A stretch of 64,000 nucleotides of DNA from Chlamydomonas sphaeroides (lineage: Eukaryota; Chlorophyta; Chlorophyceae; Chlamydomonadales; Chlamydomonadaceae): positions 34,983 to 98,982 of the forward strand of contig BDDC01000006.1 of NCBI GenBank assembly GCA_001662425.1, written 5' to 3'. The position numbers were made by a program, and so were the translations under genes. Shown in pieces: positions 35,061-48,700 of this stretch. The notes under the pieces are model-generated. The model did not search any database. It saw only the letters and a list, made by a program, of their open reading frames with translations, and was not told where the DNA came from. The stretch's first letter is position 1, and every line of letters begins with the position of its first letter.

Positions 35061-38000
35061 ATGCAGTGCGGCAGGTCGCTTCAACGCTGGAGCCTGACGC
35101 TCGCGCTGCTCGTGACGTTGGGAGCTGCTGCAGCCCTCGCTCAATCCAGGGCAACCACAGGGCTTGTCACATCGTCATGTCTTTATCGCGCGCGAAGCGT
35201 GCTGTCCAGGTAGCTGCAGCGAGAGGTACTTGCGGCAACGCAGTGATCGCATCGGTAATGCATATATGCCATATGCGCAGCTGCTCGGCCCACCTGACGG
35301 ATGACACGGAACATCCTGCACAGTCGCTGCGCCTCGCCCTTGCGGCGCTGCTCGGCGAGTGCATGACTGAGGGCGACAGCGGCCCGGCAAGGGTGCGTCC
35401 ACGTGTCCTCGCCCGTGCAAATTGGGGCAGTGGGCTCTTCGCACTGCGAGTTGCGGCAGAGGGGTTTCACGCCTCTATCCTTACCTATATGCGCTGAAGT
35501 ACATCATCACAGCTCACAACAATAGCTCGACCATGTATGCGCGTGCCCTTTCGCAAGCGTGGACGCCGAGCGAGGCATGCCGACGCGCCTGTCCTCCACG
35601 CCTCGCAGCCGCTGCGCGTCGTGGGCTACGAGTCGAGCCTGCTGGCTGCGCTGTACGCCTACGGTGACAACTCGTACAGCAAGCTCACGGGCGTGCACGC
35701 GGAGTTCGTGCTGCTTGACTTCGTAAGCATGGGTGTGGGGTCGTTCTGGGCCGGTCGTCGTCGTGCTCACGGCGAGGGTCCACGCCACGTCAGCAGCGTG
35801 GGTCCCCCCTTGCCTGGTACGAGCCCCTCTGAAGGAATGCCGCCGAAGCCTCCAGCCACTAAGCCTGGCCACCATGCTTGCTGGGCTCACGTGGGCTGCC
35901 TCTTTAGCCGCGGCCATCGCCTAGATAGCCCTGCGCAGCCTGGTGCCCCCCCCGGGCAGCAGATAGAGACCGTAGCGCCCAGGGCCAGCCACCGCCGCCA
36001 GGGCATCGCAAGCCCGCATGCATACAGCAGCCAGGCCTTGAACTCCTTACCCTTGCCCTGCCTAAGGATCTGCGCGCCTAGCCCGCACATGCCACCCGGC
36101 CATGTGCCAACGCCTCCCACGCGTGGGCTTCTCGCCCTTGCGCCGGACGCGCGCCTGAGACGCGCCCAAGTGCAGCCAGTGGCTCTAATAGATGGGCATA
36201 AAACGCGCGCTGGAAACCCTCCCTGCGCGCCCCGGCCCCGCAAACAAACCGCCCCGGCCGCCTGTGCCTTGGGTTGCCTGTGCCCACTCGGCCGCAACAG
36301 GTCACATTTGTCCGCACGCGTCTGGCGCTGCTGTCGGACACGCGCCCGCCCACCGCCACCTCGGGCTATGACATCCTGGTCTCCGCCGCCACCGCCTTCG
36401 GCGACGCTGCCACGGTGGGCGGCGGCTATCAGCGGGCGCCCAACCGCCAGTCTGTCGCGCAGTCGCCCTCCGCTGCGCTGCACTGCACTGCACAAGTGAC
36501 CCTGCACGGCTGCCGTTCGAGCATCCCCCGGCATCCCCCCGCAAGCACGTTCGCACATCAAGCCGCCAACGTCGTGCCGGCCTCGTGTCGCTGGGCCCCA
36601 AACTGTTCATCTCTGCCGGCCCTGCCGTTCCTGCCGCCAGGTGCCCGGCAAGCTGCCGGACCTGAGCTCGCTGGTGCGGTTCGATCCGGTGCTGGACTGG
36701 AACGGACTGCAGCCGGGCTTCCGGGCGGCCAGCGTCACGTACGACAACGCAGGTGCGTCACAGCGCGGGGGTGAGCGCGCTGGCGTGAGGTCGCGCCATC
36801 CAGCCGCCTCGTGCAGGGCTTACTTGGACGAGTCGGGGAGATATGGGATGCTGTTTGCTGTTTGACACGGCACGAACCCAACATGCTGCCCCATGCATGC
36901 AGTGCGCGCGGTGCCGCTGTTCCCGGCGCCGTTCCTGCTGTTCTACCGACATGACATCTTCCAGCGCGACAACCTCACCGTGCCGCAGGTGGGGCTTGGG
37001 CCTGGGCTGATGCACCCTTTGGTTGGGGGGCTGGCGCTCAGTGGCGTGGCGCTCGTGTGCCGAGCCATACGGGTCGCTAGCTTGGTTGGGCGTGGGCGTG
37101 GAAGTGGGCTTAAACGTGCTGAACGTGCAGCCGGTGGGGTGCTGGATAGCAAACCCGGGGGCGCGTGCAGGCGACATTGGGCGCGCACGCACACCTACCG
37201 CGCTTTGCGTGTCGGACCCTGCCTCCCTCCCTCCCTCCCTCCCACGGCACCTTCCAGACGTGGGAGGAGCTGGCGGACCTCGCGGAGCGCTACCACGGGC
37301 GCGACGGCATGGCGGGCATGTGCGTCATGCCGCTAGGTGCGTGCGAGCGGCGGAAGTAAGCTAGCATGCGCCATACTGTATGCGCAGCTGCCGGCCATGC
37401 ACGGCAGGGCGGCTCCTGTTTTGCTGGTGCACCGGATATGCATCTTGCTGCCGCTAGCTGTGCTCGCTAGCCTAAGCCTACCTAGACAACTGGGCAGATG
37501 GTCTAGGCCGTGGACGTAACGAAGCTCACCGGCGTCGCCGTGCATGCCGCGTGGATCGACGTACGTACGTGTGTGCGTGCGTACGTGGCGCGCAACACCG
37601 CGGCTTGCCCCGTGGACGCACGCAGGCTGCCGCACGGAGAGCCTGGTGCTCCGCAACATCTTTGGAAGCTACGTGCAGGTGGGTGCGCACGAGGGTGGGT
37701 ACTAGCTCTTGGACGGGTGGCCCCCGCACAGGTAGGCGTACTCACTCGTGGCTGTGTGCGCGTGGCTCTGGCCGCCGCCGACCGCCGCCGCCGATTACCC
37801 AGCGCGCCTTAGGCTGCCCGCCCCTAGCTGCGCATACGTGCCCGCCACTGATGACCTGGCTGACGAACGCCGTCGCCCGTTCATCCCGACGCCAGACCGA
37901 GGGGCCCAGCCAGGGCCTGTTCTGGGACCCGGCCAGCATGGAGCCTCTGGTGGACTCGGAGGCCATGGAGGCGGCGCTGCGGGTGCGTGGGCGTGTGGGG

Positions 38001-41000
38001 AAGGGCGACAACGTGGCAGTGTCTTCGCAGCAGCTACAGCCAGGAGCGAGCCAACAGTACCAGCGGTACCAACAGTACCAGCGGCACCGACGAAGGGCAG
38101 CTGCAGCGCCTCACAAGGTCATTGCGCCTGCGGCCGGGGCGGCACGTGGCGACCTGCGCTCAAGCGTCACACGTCATGGGCCTACACACCATGGGCGGGA
38201 GGCAGGGTTGGACTGCCGCAGGGGTGCAGCGAGCGAGACGAGCGGACGGAGCTGCGGACTTGCTTGGTGCCTTTGTCAAGCGCCCCGGTCTAGATCGCAA
38301 GTCGCGCAGCAGGCATCCACTCACGTGCCGTCAGAGCAGGGGCCGCTGTCCCACGCACCTTTCTACCTGGCTGTCGTTTCCGCAGATCTTCCAGCGCCTT
38401 AGGGCGGTTGGCAAGAATGGCTCCGATGCGCCGGGCTGTTTGAACCAAGGTGCGTCACGAGGCACGCGTGCGGCGGCCCCCCGCTCATTCTAGCCCTGCG
38501 GCCAACGGACGGGCCCTCACCGCGTTGCTTGCGCGCGTCCTTCGGCATGCAGCGACTCGCGGCTGAGAGGCGGCGACCGGAGTGCACGGCTGTGCTGCCC
38601 AGCCCGTGCCCACTGCTGCTGCTGCTGCTGCTGCTGGTGATGATCACTGAGGGGCACCGCACGGCACGCCACGCCACGGCGCTCCCACAACTGTGCAGGC
38701 TTCATCCGCGGCGAGTGCTTCATGTCTATGAATACGGGCGACGTCTTCAAGGCAAGTACCGTTCGTCTTGTACCGTACCATCCATTCGCAACCCCCACGA
38801 CAGTAGTGGGCTCGCCGTGCGTGCATGCCCGGAGGTCCTGGCCGTTGCTGAGTCCACCACCCCGCCCTGCGCGGCTCCGTCGCTCGCTCGCTCGCTCGCG
38901 CGCCCACCACAGAAGGGCAATATTGGACCCCTTGCCCTGCGCGCCGCTCGCGGCCACATGGGCTTTGCGCTGCTGCCCGGCTCCGACCGCGTGTTGGACC
39001 GAACCACGGGTCGGCTGGAGCCCTNNNNNNNNNNCTGGCGGGTAGCACCACGAAGCAGGTGTGTGGCTGGGCTCTATCTGCCTTCTCCAAGCTCGAAACC
39101 ATCCCCAGCACGCTGCAAAAAAACATGCACACCCACTTGCACGCGCGATAGCTAGCGGCGTGCGTGTGTTCGTAAATCAACATATGCCCGACGTATGTGT
39201 GTGTGTGTGTTCAAGTGTTAGGCTGAACAGATCCCCACACGCGGCACAGCACGCCCCGGGTAGAGTGGCTCGTCGGCCGTGCGCTGAGGGGATGCGACTA
39301 GATGCGCCAGTGTGGAAGCGCGACCCAGCCTGACCCGGGTGGAATGGCGCGTTGGCCGTGCGAAGAGGGAATGCGGTTAAATGCGCCAGTGCGAAAGCAA
39401 AGGCCAGCGCCGCCCGGAAGGAACCCGGTTCCCGGCCCAGCCCGCGTACCAGGACGTGAGTTACCTGACAAGAGTAGTAGCGAGTGCCGTAGTGCTAAGC
39501 ACCGCTCAGGCGCAGCAGGCAGCACCCGCCGACGCGCGCGTCAGTAACCCCATGTGGATGTACCATATATGTTACACTTCGGCGGTGCCTTCAGCCTGTG
39601 CGCATGCCCTCACATCAACCGAAGCCGCCCCTGCCACACCCCTTACGGGGCTGCTGCGGAAGGGCGTCAAGAGGGGCCCCAGTGTGTTCAGATATAGGTA
39701 GCATATAGTAAGCACGACGTATGTGTGCGTGCGTGTGTTCAAGTATATATTCGCAGTGTGTTCCAGCGCAGTATAAGTGCGCACACAGCCTCCATCGCAC
39801 ACACCAGAGCGCACGTCCTCGTACGTCAGCCATACGCATGCTCCGCCCATGACTGCCTAAATCACAGCGCGCCTCCCTCGTCCCCCGGCCTGCAGGGGCT
39901 GCTGGTCAACCGAGCCACACCCATGACCGCCATGGTGCTCATGGTCAACGGCCTCTCGCCGCCAGTCTACCAGGTGGGGAGCGGGGATGGCTGTGTGGGG
40001 GCTGGCGACCGGCGTGGCCGTAGGGGAAAGGTGTGGACGCAAGCGATGGGCTGTGGCTGGTGGGGTCGCATGTGTAGGATGGGTTGCGTAGCAGCGTACG
40101 TAGCTGCCGCGGTTAGTTGAGATGAAGAAGGCAAGCCTTAGGTGGGCACAGCGAGCGATGCCCCCGACTACATACAGCAGTAGAGCTGTACTCCGCCTCG
40201 GCTCGTACGTGTATTAGCAAGGCCATTGGCACTGTGACCTCAGACAGTTGCGCTCAGGTGCATGCAGGTACGACAAGGCGCCTTCAGCCCGCCTTCGCCG
40301 CACAGTCATCATGATCAAGCCCCGTTGTCAGATACGATTACCATGCGTCATACGCACTCCGTTTTAAAGTCACGTTAGTTCATCACAGTTTAGCAGCTGT
40401 CAGGAGGCAGCTGTATCAAAGATCATAGCTCGAAGGGATTCGCGCGGCTACGTACGGGCCGGGTGGGGCGCACTACGCTCGCTCGCTCGCTCGGCGTGCG
40501 CAAGTAAGGCGGTCTGCTCACGTGTGGCAGCAGGCAGGTGGGTCCGCATACGTTGCGCTACACACCGATGGCAGAGCGCAGCCTATCTAGCGCAGCGTGT
40601 TGATGGGCAGGCGGCATGGCCTACTGAGGCTCGTGCCTCGGGGGGCACGCACACCAGCTCGCTAGTAATAGCAGCAAGCGGCCGCCCTCCTGTGTAACCA
40701 TGTGTCAACCCTATCTAAGCTAGTCCTGCGCAAGCGACGGAGGTACGTACATACCGCGCCCTGCCGTTGTACTGAGCACTCGCTTGTCCTGCACCTACCT
40801 CACTCTTTCTTACCATGCTGCCCCGCGCAACAACGGCTGCTGCCGGCCTCTCCTCTTGCCCCTCAGTTCCACGCCTACCAGCTAGCGGCCTACATGGCGT
40901 CACCTGACATCATCGGCATACGAGGGCTGCTCACGGAGAACAACGGTGCGGAGCGCGACGTACAGTAGCCGCATGGGCACACCCTGGCTGATGGCGTTAG

Positions 41001-44000
41001 CTTGCTTGCATGCGTGCCAGTGCAAGCTAGCAGCCAAGCCTAGCTATCTATCCCAGGATTGCTGGAAGGTGACTCGCCTGGTGAGCAGCCATGACGACGG
41101 CACGTACAAACAGATAGAGATAGAATAGCAGCAAAGCAAAGCAAAGCAGCAGAAAGATACACAAGTCCAAGTGTGGTGGCGTAGCGGTACGCCGTAAGAC
41201 ATACAAAGGCATGTGGGCAAGGCAGGCGCTAAGAAGAGCCGCGTGTCGTTAGACACAGTGTATGCGGGGTTCCCCCGAACGTGCTCAGGGGCGTGGCTCC
41301 GCCCCTTACTTGAAGCTACGGCATTCCATCCATATCCCATGAAAGCGACCGCTTACAGTCAGGGTGTCGATAGAGGCTACACCCGCACGTCTTCACACAT
41401 CCGTATACGGGTTGGGACGGCGGGCCGGGATGTTAAACCTACTTATGGCGGCGCTTGGGCTTCGCTCCCGCACTGGTGCACCGCTCTTGGCCGCATCCCT
41501 GCCTGCATGTCGCACGGCTAATATGCCAATCCCCCAGGGCGTTGTGTGTCGGGCTATGTTAATTATTACGAACACGCACAGAGCCGAGCTCGCCACGGGC
41601 CCGCCGCCCTTGCATGCTTCGTTCGCTAACCCACGAGCAAGTGCGCTGGGTTACGCAAAGCAAGGGCGCGCGTGTGTCGCCTGCGGCTCGCCTGCTGAGG
41701 AGTTGCCATGTATGCATCACACATGCGTCCCTCATATCGCCGGCCCCTCCCCCCTCCTGCCTCCCCCAGAGCTGCTGCCCCAGCGGCAGGAGGACGTGAG
41801 CTTTGCAAATGTGGGTCTCTGGACGAGGCGTGGCTACGACGAGGGAGACACGCTGCGCTTCATCGCGGTGTACCAGCAGGCAAGTGACCACATGCATGGT
41901 GTCTCGCCGGCAGGAAGGCGCTAGGGTCTGGGGGAGCGGGCCGAGCGCTCGGCTAGCCAGGCAATGTGGGCGGTCACGGCATCTACCGCTCGCTCGCTCC
42001 CCTGCCTGGGCCTGGTTGGACGTGTCGACGCGGGTAGCCCCGGCCAGGCACCCAGCAAACTCATGACCTGCTTCCGCCCCCGACACACACCACTCCCTGG
42101 CCTGCTGCACCCTCACACACGTACCTCTGCCTCCAGGTGATCGTGTGCCGCAACCCCAATGTGGACCTCCGCATCCGGGCCACCAGCAACGTCACGTGAG
42201 CAGTGCCTGACAGTCGGGGGTCGCAGCGCGTCAGGCAGGAGGCGCACGGATCAGCTGCATTCCCGTGGCTCCCTGGGTGTTGGGGATGTGGGTCCCGAGG
42301 GACGGTGAGGGCGGAAGGCGCCGCCGCCGAGGCAGCAGCTGAGCCGCGGCAGCTTGCCGAGCAGCAGCACACGCACGCTGCAGTACGGTACGGTGCCACC
42401 CTGCATTGGTCACCGCACCCGCCCTTACTTCGGGCTGGATGCGGCTGCCCTGGTGCCTGCTCGACTGCCGCCTGTCGCCCCTCACCCTCCCCACAGCGCC
42501 GCCCTGTACGAGGCCGCGACCACGGCTGGGCTGCTGCCGGCCAGCGCCGACCTCGCTCCCGTCATGGCAAAGCTGCGATCTGCGCTGGAGGGAGTCGTGG
42601 CGGCGGAGGGCGGCAGGGAGCGCTTCGCGCCGCACTACTGGCAGTGAGTGGGCGGTCTATCGATCTAGGTACTCGCGAGCGGACACGGCAAGGCGTGCAT
42701 GTGGGGGCGCGAGGGCGCATGTGTGCTGTGGCCCTGTGCAGCTGAATATATACCTTGAGGCCAGAATAGCGGCAGCCAGCAGGCTGCGGTGCACAGCTCC
42801 GGGGTCGTCATCGATCAGCGCAGCGCTGCGGGCTACGTAGCTATGGGCGCTATCGGCACTGTGGCGACTGTGCTGCTGCCTCAACCTGCATCACCCCGCG
42901 GCCTTCCAATGAATCCTCCAACCCAGGTCCATCAGCTACTCGCCGAACCTCGGGCAGCAGAGAGACGACACGCATGCCGCAGCCGCCCCGCCCCACAGCG
43001 ACACACAGCAGCGCTCCAGGCTGCTTGTTTGGGCGGTGCCGCTGGCTTGCTGCGTCGCGGTGTTGGCGGGCGCGCTCGGGCTTGCGCGATGGTGGCGGGT
43101 GAGTGATGGCTGGTCGGCCGCGATGTGCGTGGGGCAAGCGGAGGAACAAACCGCACAAGTGCATGCAGAACCATGTCGTTTGAAGTCTAGGCAGTCCGAC
43201 AGCAAGAGGCCCGTACCGCAGCTCTTTAGGCTTCTGCGTCATGCTGTGCCCTGTTCGAGCGAGAGCCATGACAGCTTGGCAGCGCCCGAGCGCCCGCAGC
43301 TGGCAGCCCCAAGCGCCGTCGGCCGGGCCGTGTGCTGATATCGGCTCGCCCACCCGCAGGTGCGGCAGCGCCGGCGCCACGTCGCTGCCTGCGCGCATGC
43401 GCGCAAGGTCATCTCGGCGCCCGGGGTGGGTCCCAGCACCACCCTGTGCGTGACCGACATCCAGGTGCGCCTGGGTGCGTGGGTGCTGCACCACGGGGTT
43501 GGATGGGGCAGGTGTCACCAATCTACTGGCACTCCTCCGATCCCCCAATCGTTGCCACCTGCGTGCCCTCCTCCGGCCCCGCCCCCACGCAGGACTCCAC
43601 GCTGCTGTGGGAGGCCATCCCCGATGTCATGAATGTGGCACTGGACGTACACCATGCCGCCGTGAGGGCCGCGGCGCTGCAGCACGCCGGATACGAATGC
43701 TTCACAGAGGTGGGCAGGCGAGGCCGCATGGGGACCGGGGCTGCTGCGTGCCCCCGGCGCAGTATCAAGCTCAGCCAAGCTGATGTGTTCACTGAGCCCA
43801 ACCCTGCTGGCCCACCGTTGCCCTGACGCCGCCCCATGCCTGCCTCGCATCGTCTTCGGTCATCACCGCTACCACCAACCCGCAGGGCGACGCCTTCATC
43901 CTGGCCTTCCACCGCGCCTCGGACGCAGCGGCCTTCTGCCTGGACCTGCAGCAGGTGCGGCGGGGGATGGAGTCGAGGGGCGAGGTAGGCAGTGCGCCCG

Positions 44001-45727
44001 GGTGCGCTGGCTCGCCCTCGCTACTGCCGCCGCACGGCCCAGTTGCATGACAACATGCGTTAGCTTGACCAACTAGCCGGACCAACACGATACGAACGCT
44101 TTGCGCGCCGCCTGCCCATGCCGACGTAGCCGACGACCCCGCGGCAGCTCACGTCATGTCTCCTTCCTCCCACAGGCGCTGCTGGATGCGCGCTGGCCGC
44201 CCGAGCTGCTCAGCTTCCGCATAGGGGGCGGCACCAGCGCTGCCTCTGCCACCGATACCGCGGACGACCGCCAGCCAACGGTCAACCCCGACGACCTGCT
44301 CGAGCAGCCCACGGCCGAGCTGACCGTGACGCCCGTGCCGCAGTGAGTGCAGAGCCTCCCGCCTGTCGTGCGTATGTATGTACACTCAGCCACACAATCC
44401 GAAGCGCTTAGAGCTAGCCTTTGGCAAGTCCCTGAATCCCGCCACTCCAGTGGTACGCCACGCTGCTGGATCATCCACTGTTAACCCCAGCCAACACGCA
44501 CGTTTGCCTACCTGTCCGATCTATCCGGTCTGCGCCCACCCAATCAGGCTGCAAGCGCGTGGCGTGCGGGCGACCTCCCCCGCGCCTTCCCGCTGGGTCA
44601 GGCTCTCTAGCCGCAGCATGATGACACGGCAGCGTACTGCACAGCCGCTGACGCCGGGCCGGCCGCCGGCGTACTCCTACGACGCGGGGCCGCGGAGCGC
44701 CACCGTAACAGGCACCGCGCCCATCACCGCCGACGCCGACGCGGACGCCCTGGCGGCCCGACGGCCCAAGTACCGGATGTCGGACTCTGGGCAGCTGCTG
44801 GGCGGCGGCCTGTCGGGCCTGCTGCTGCCGCCCTTTTTAATGCGGAGCCGCCGCCGCGTGGCCGCGACGGAGGGTCGCCACCAACCCACGCAGCCGCCCG
44901 CCTTTGTCGCCACGGCAGGCGTCATCAGCAGCGCCATCGCCATCGGCAACGGCAGCATGATGTTGCGTCCGGACACCGACGAGGCCTGCTCCGTCGTCGG
45001 CCCCTCCGCAGTTCAGGCGCGGCATCACTCGGCCGACGTGGCCGACGCCCGGACAAGCCCCCCCGAGCCGGCGGGTCCGGAACTCTGCAGCCCCGCCAGT
45101 CCAGAGACGTGTCAGCCCAGCTGCGCCAACGAGGCGGCTCGCGGCTCCGGCACGCAGACTGGCATGCTGTTGCTGTCGCCGCCGCGCGACGAGCACCCGA
45201 TGGCGTCGCTGTTCCGCATCGACAGCTTCACGGGCATCAGGACTGTGCCCGCGTCACCCGCCCCCGCCCATGCTGCCGCGGAGCCGATGGCGTCGCCTCT
45301 TGCAGCGTCCGGGCCCCTGCCGTACCACCCTGCAGGCACAAGGCCGCCAGCGAGGTATGGTGCTCCGGCGGCACCAGGGGAGGGCACCTTCGCCTGGGGT
45401 CGGGCTCATCGGGCCACACGCGGCGAGCTGGCCCCGCAAGCAGGCAGCGCCTTGGCACCGACGCCGGGGGGCGCGGCCGCGCCGGCTCCCTGGCTTTGGG
45501 GAGCCACCATCACGGCACCCGACAGCGACGCCGCCTTGGAGCCGCTGCTGGAAGGCAGGCCGTCTCCAAGCGCGGCGCAGGCAGCAGCAGCTGTGGCGGC
45601 GCCAGCGGTGTCAACAGCGCCTGGCATGATGTGGCGAGCGGCCGGCGGCCGCCGGAGCATGTCAGAGTGGCTGCCGGTCTCGGCGGAGCTGATGATTGAA
45701 GAGGGCCAGGAGCCGGAGCCGGAGCCA

Positions 45728-45796
<69 letters not shown>

Positions 45797-48700
45797 GTGC
45801 AGCAGGAGCAGGAAGAACCACAGCTGGAGTGGAATGCTGCGCGCACTGGCACCGCGGCGGCAACCTGTGGCAATGATGGAGGCAGGACGTCGCCGGAGGC
45901 GCCGCCAGCGCGGCGCAATGCGGGGCAACGCTTGTCGACCGCTCTGGTGCGCCTGTCTGCCTGTGCTGCTACTGGCGAGCGCACTGCCTGCCTGTATGCA
46001 CCAACCATGTGCAAACCCACCAAGCCCCAGTCCTGCCGCTGTCCGCGGACCCATGCTAATGCTCGCCACACGCCTACGTAACTAACCGGTCGCTGCTGAC
46101 GCTGCGTGCCACCCACAGACCAATCAGCCCCCACGCGCCAGCACCTCGGCACCGGACTGCTCCGTGCTGCAGCTCATAATGGATGGCGCGCTGCCCGCCC
46201 CAAGCGGCGGCAGTGCCAGCGCAGCAGGCGGCCTGCCCGCCACCACCGGCGTGGCCACCCTCACCGGCGGCAGCCCCTGCTACCCTCCTCAACCTGCGCG
46301 CAGCGCCATGGCCTCTCCCACCGGCGCTAACCGCACCTCGCCGAGCAGCCCCTGGCGCCGCTGTTCGGCCAACGCGACGACCACGCTGCCCACGTCTGCG
46401 GCAGCCGCCGGCAGCAGCAGGCCGCAGGCGGTCGGCCGCCAGCCGCCGGCCCGGCGCGACGTGTCACGCGGCAGCATGTATCGGCGCATGAGCACGAACG
46501 GCGCCGGCAGCCGCCACGTCGTTACAAGCAGCAACGCAGCGGCCGGTCCAGCGATGGAGATCGAGGCCACGTTGGGCGCGACGATGGAGCTGCTGGACAC
46601 CGCCACATACTCTGCCTTCATGGCAACGACCGCTTCCGCGCCGTCGGCCGCCGCGCCGCTGCCGGCGGGGCCGTGCCTCCAGGCGCTGCTGCGGGCGTGC
46701 TGGGTCGTGCCGGCTCTGCAGCGTGTCGGCTGCAGCGCACACGGCAGTGGCATCGGCCCGGGCGCGACGGCGCAGCCGGAGCGCAGCGGTGCCGGCGAGT
46801 GTGAGCCCTCCTCCAGCGCCCGCCCCAACCCCACCCAACACGGCAGCGCATGCAGTCCACCAGGCGGCACTTCCCAGCTTGTCGTGTTCCGCGGGCTGCG
46901 GGTGCGCATGGGGCTGTCCTGCGGCGTGACTTCGGCCACGGACGTCATTGCGGGTGGCCGCAACGGCCGTGTGCAGTACTCGGGGACGCCCATGCGCATG
47001 GCTCGGCTGGTGTCTGACGCCGCGCTCGGCGGCATGACGCTGATCTCGGAGTGCGCGCGGCAGGCGCTGCTGGCGGAGGCGGCCGAGGCCTCCTACACGG
47101 GAGAGTCCGGCAAGTGGGCGCGGCACCACGGCCCGGTGCTGCTGTGGATGGGCCGCCACGGCCTGGCTCCGGACCTGCCCGCCGCCCACCTGTACCAGCT
47201 CGTCAGCACGGCCCTGCTGCCCCGCCTGGCGCTGCTGGATGCGCCGCTGCGCTCCCCTGGCCCTGAGAGGCCGCTTAGCGGCGCCCTGTGCGCGCCGGCG
47301 GCCACGGGCGCAGTGGCGCGCCTGAGCGTGTCCGGCGCAGCGACGCTGCTGGCGTGGCGGTATGACGTAGCGGCGGAGGCGCTGGGCCTGCTGCACATCG
47401 CGGCGCTGCAGCAGATGCGCGAGGTCGTTTCGGACAGCCGGCTGTGCGTTGCCGAGGGCGCTCGGGGCCTGCTGGAGGGCGTCGCTACCGATACCACTGC
47501 CCACGGCCGCAGGACCAGCGTCACCCGCCGTGCCCTGCTGGCGGCCTTCACACGAACCTCGCTTTTCACGCGCACAAGTAACGTGTCTGCTGTACGCCAG
47601 CAGCCGCAGCAGACCATCTGGGCTCAGGGCGATGCGCCGCAGCTGGCGAGCTCCACCAGCCTCCGACGGCTTCCCGGCTCGGCCCTGGGGAGTGGCAGCC
47701 ACACGTTGGCACATTCTGAGTCGGCTTCGGTGCTATTTCCTCCGGCCGCCTGGCTGTCATCAATCACGAGCCCCGATGGCGGACTCCTGGGCAGTGATGG
47801 CCCCAACTCCTGGGCCGCGCCGCCGAGCATTGTGTGCAAGGCGCCGCCGCTGGTGGTCGCGGAGGAGGGCATGACAACCGCCGAGAGCCCGGGCGTGCTG
47901 ACGGTCGTCTTCGACAGCCCCGACGACGCGGCGTCCTGGCTGCTGCGCTGCCTGCAGCTCCTGCCCACCCTGGACTGGTGAGGCCGCGCCATTGTTGCGC
48001 CTGCTGGCAGCTGCGCATGATGCGCATATATATGCAGCCGGCTGGATGCCATGATCCCAACAACACACAAGAAGTTGTTTGAACACACACAACAACATTG
48101 CACGCACCCGCTATGTGCCACTTCGGCGCGCCGGCTGCCCGGTCGGTTGCACACATGCCCATGGCAGTTACCGGCCCCATTGCCATTGCCCACCATGTTG
48201 CCATTGCCCACCATGTTGCCATTGCCCACCATGTTGCCATTGCCCACCATGATGCCAATGCCGACCCCGGTGCCAATGCCGACCCCGGTGCCATTGCTTA
48301 ACTCTCCTCGCCCCTTGCCACCCTGTGCTTTGTCGCATCCGCCCCGGCCTGCCCGCAACACGCAGGCCGGCCGCGCTCTTGCAGCACCCGCTGTGCGAGC
48401 CCCTGGACCTGGGCCTGCTGGCGCTGCCCGCCACACAGCCGCGCCAGACCTCTGCCACTGCGCACCCGTCCCTCCTCGACGCCGCCCAGCCCGCAGCCCA
48501 GCACGCTGTTGGCGCCAGCCCCTCGGCGCGCATGCCCCGGGCCAGCCTGGACGGCGCGCGCCGCTTGCCGCCGCGGCGCGCCTCGATGCGCAACCTGCTG
48601 GGGGGCGCTGGCGGTGGTGGTGGTGGAGGCGGCTTCGGCGGCCGGCGCAGCGGGCTGCCGCAGCGGGAGGCGCCATGGGGATCGGTTGCGTCGAACACGG

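Noticed and set aside
48183..48297. Regular 18-bp repeats resembling a CRISPR-like array
   Set aside because: Repeats are directly abutting without spacers, and the context is a eukaryotic intron.
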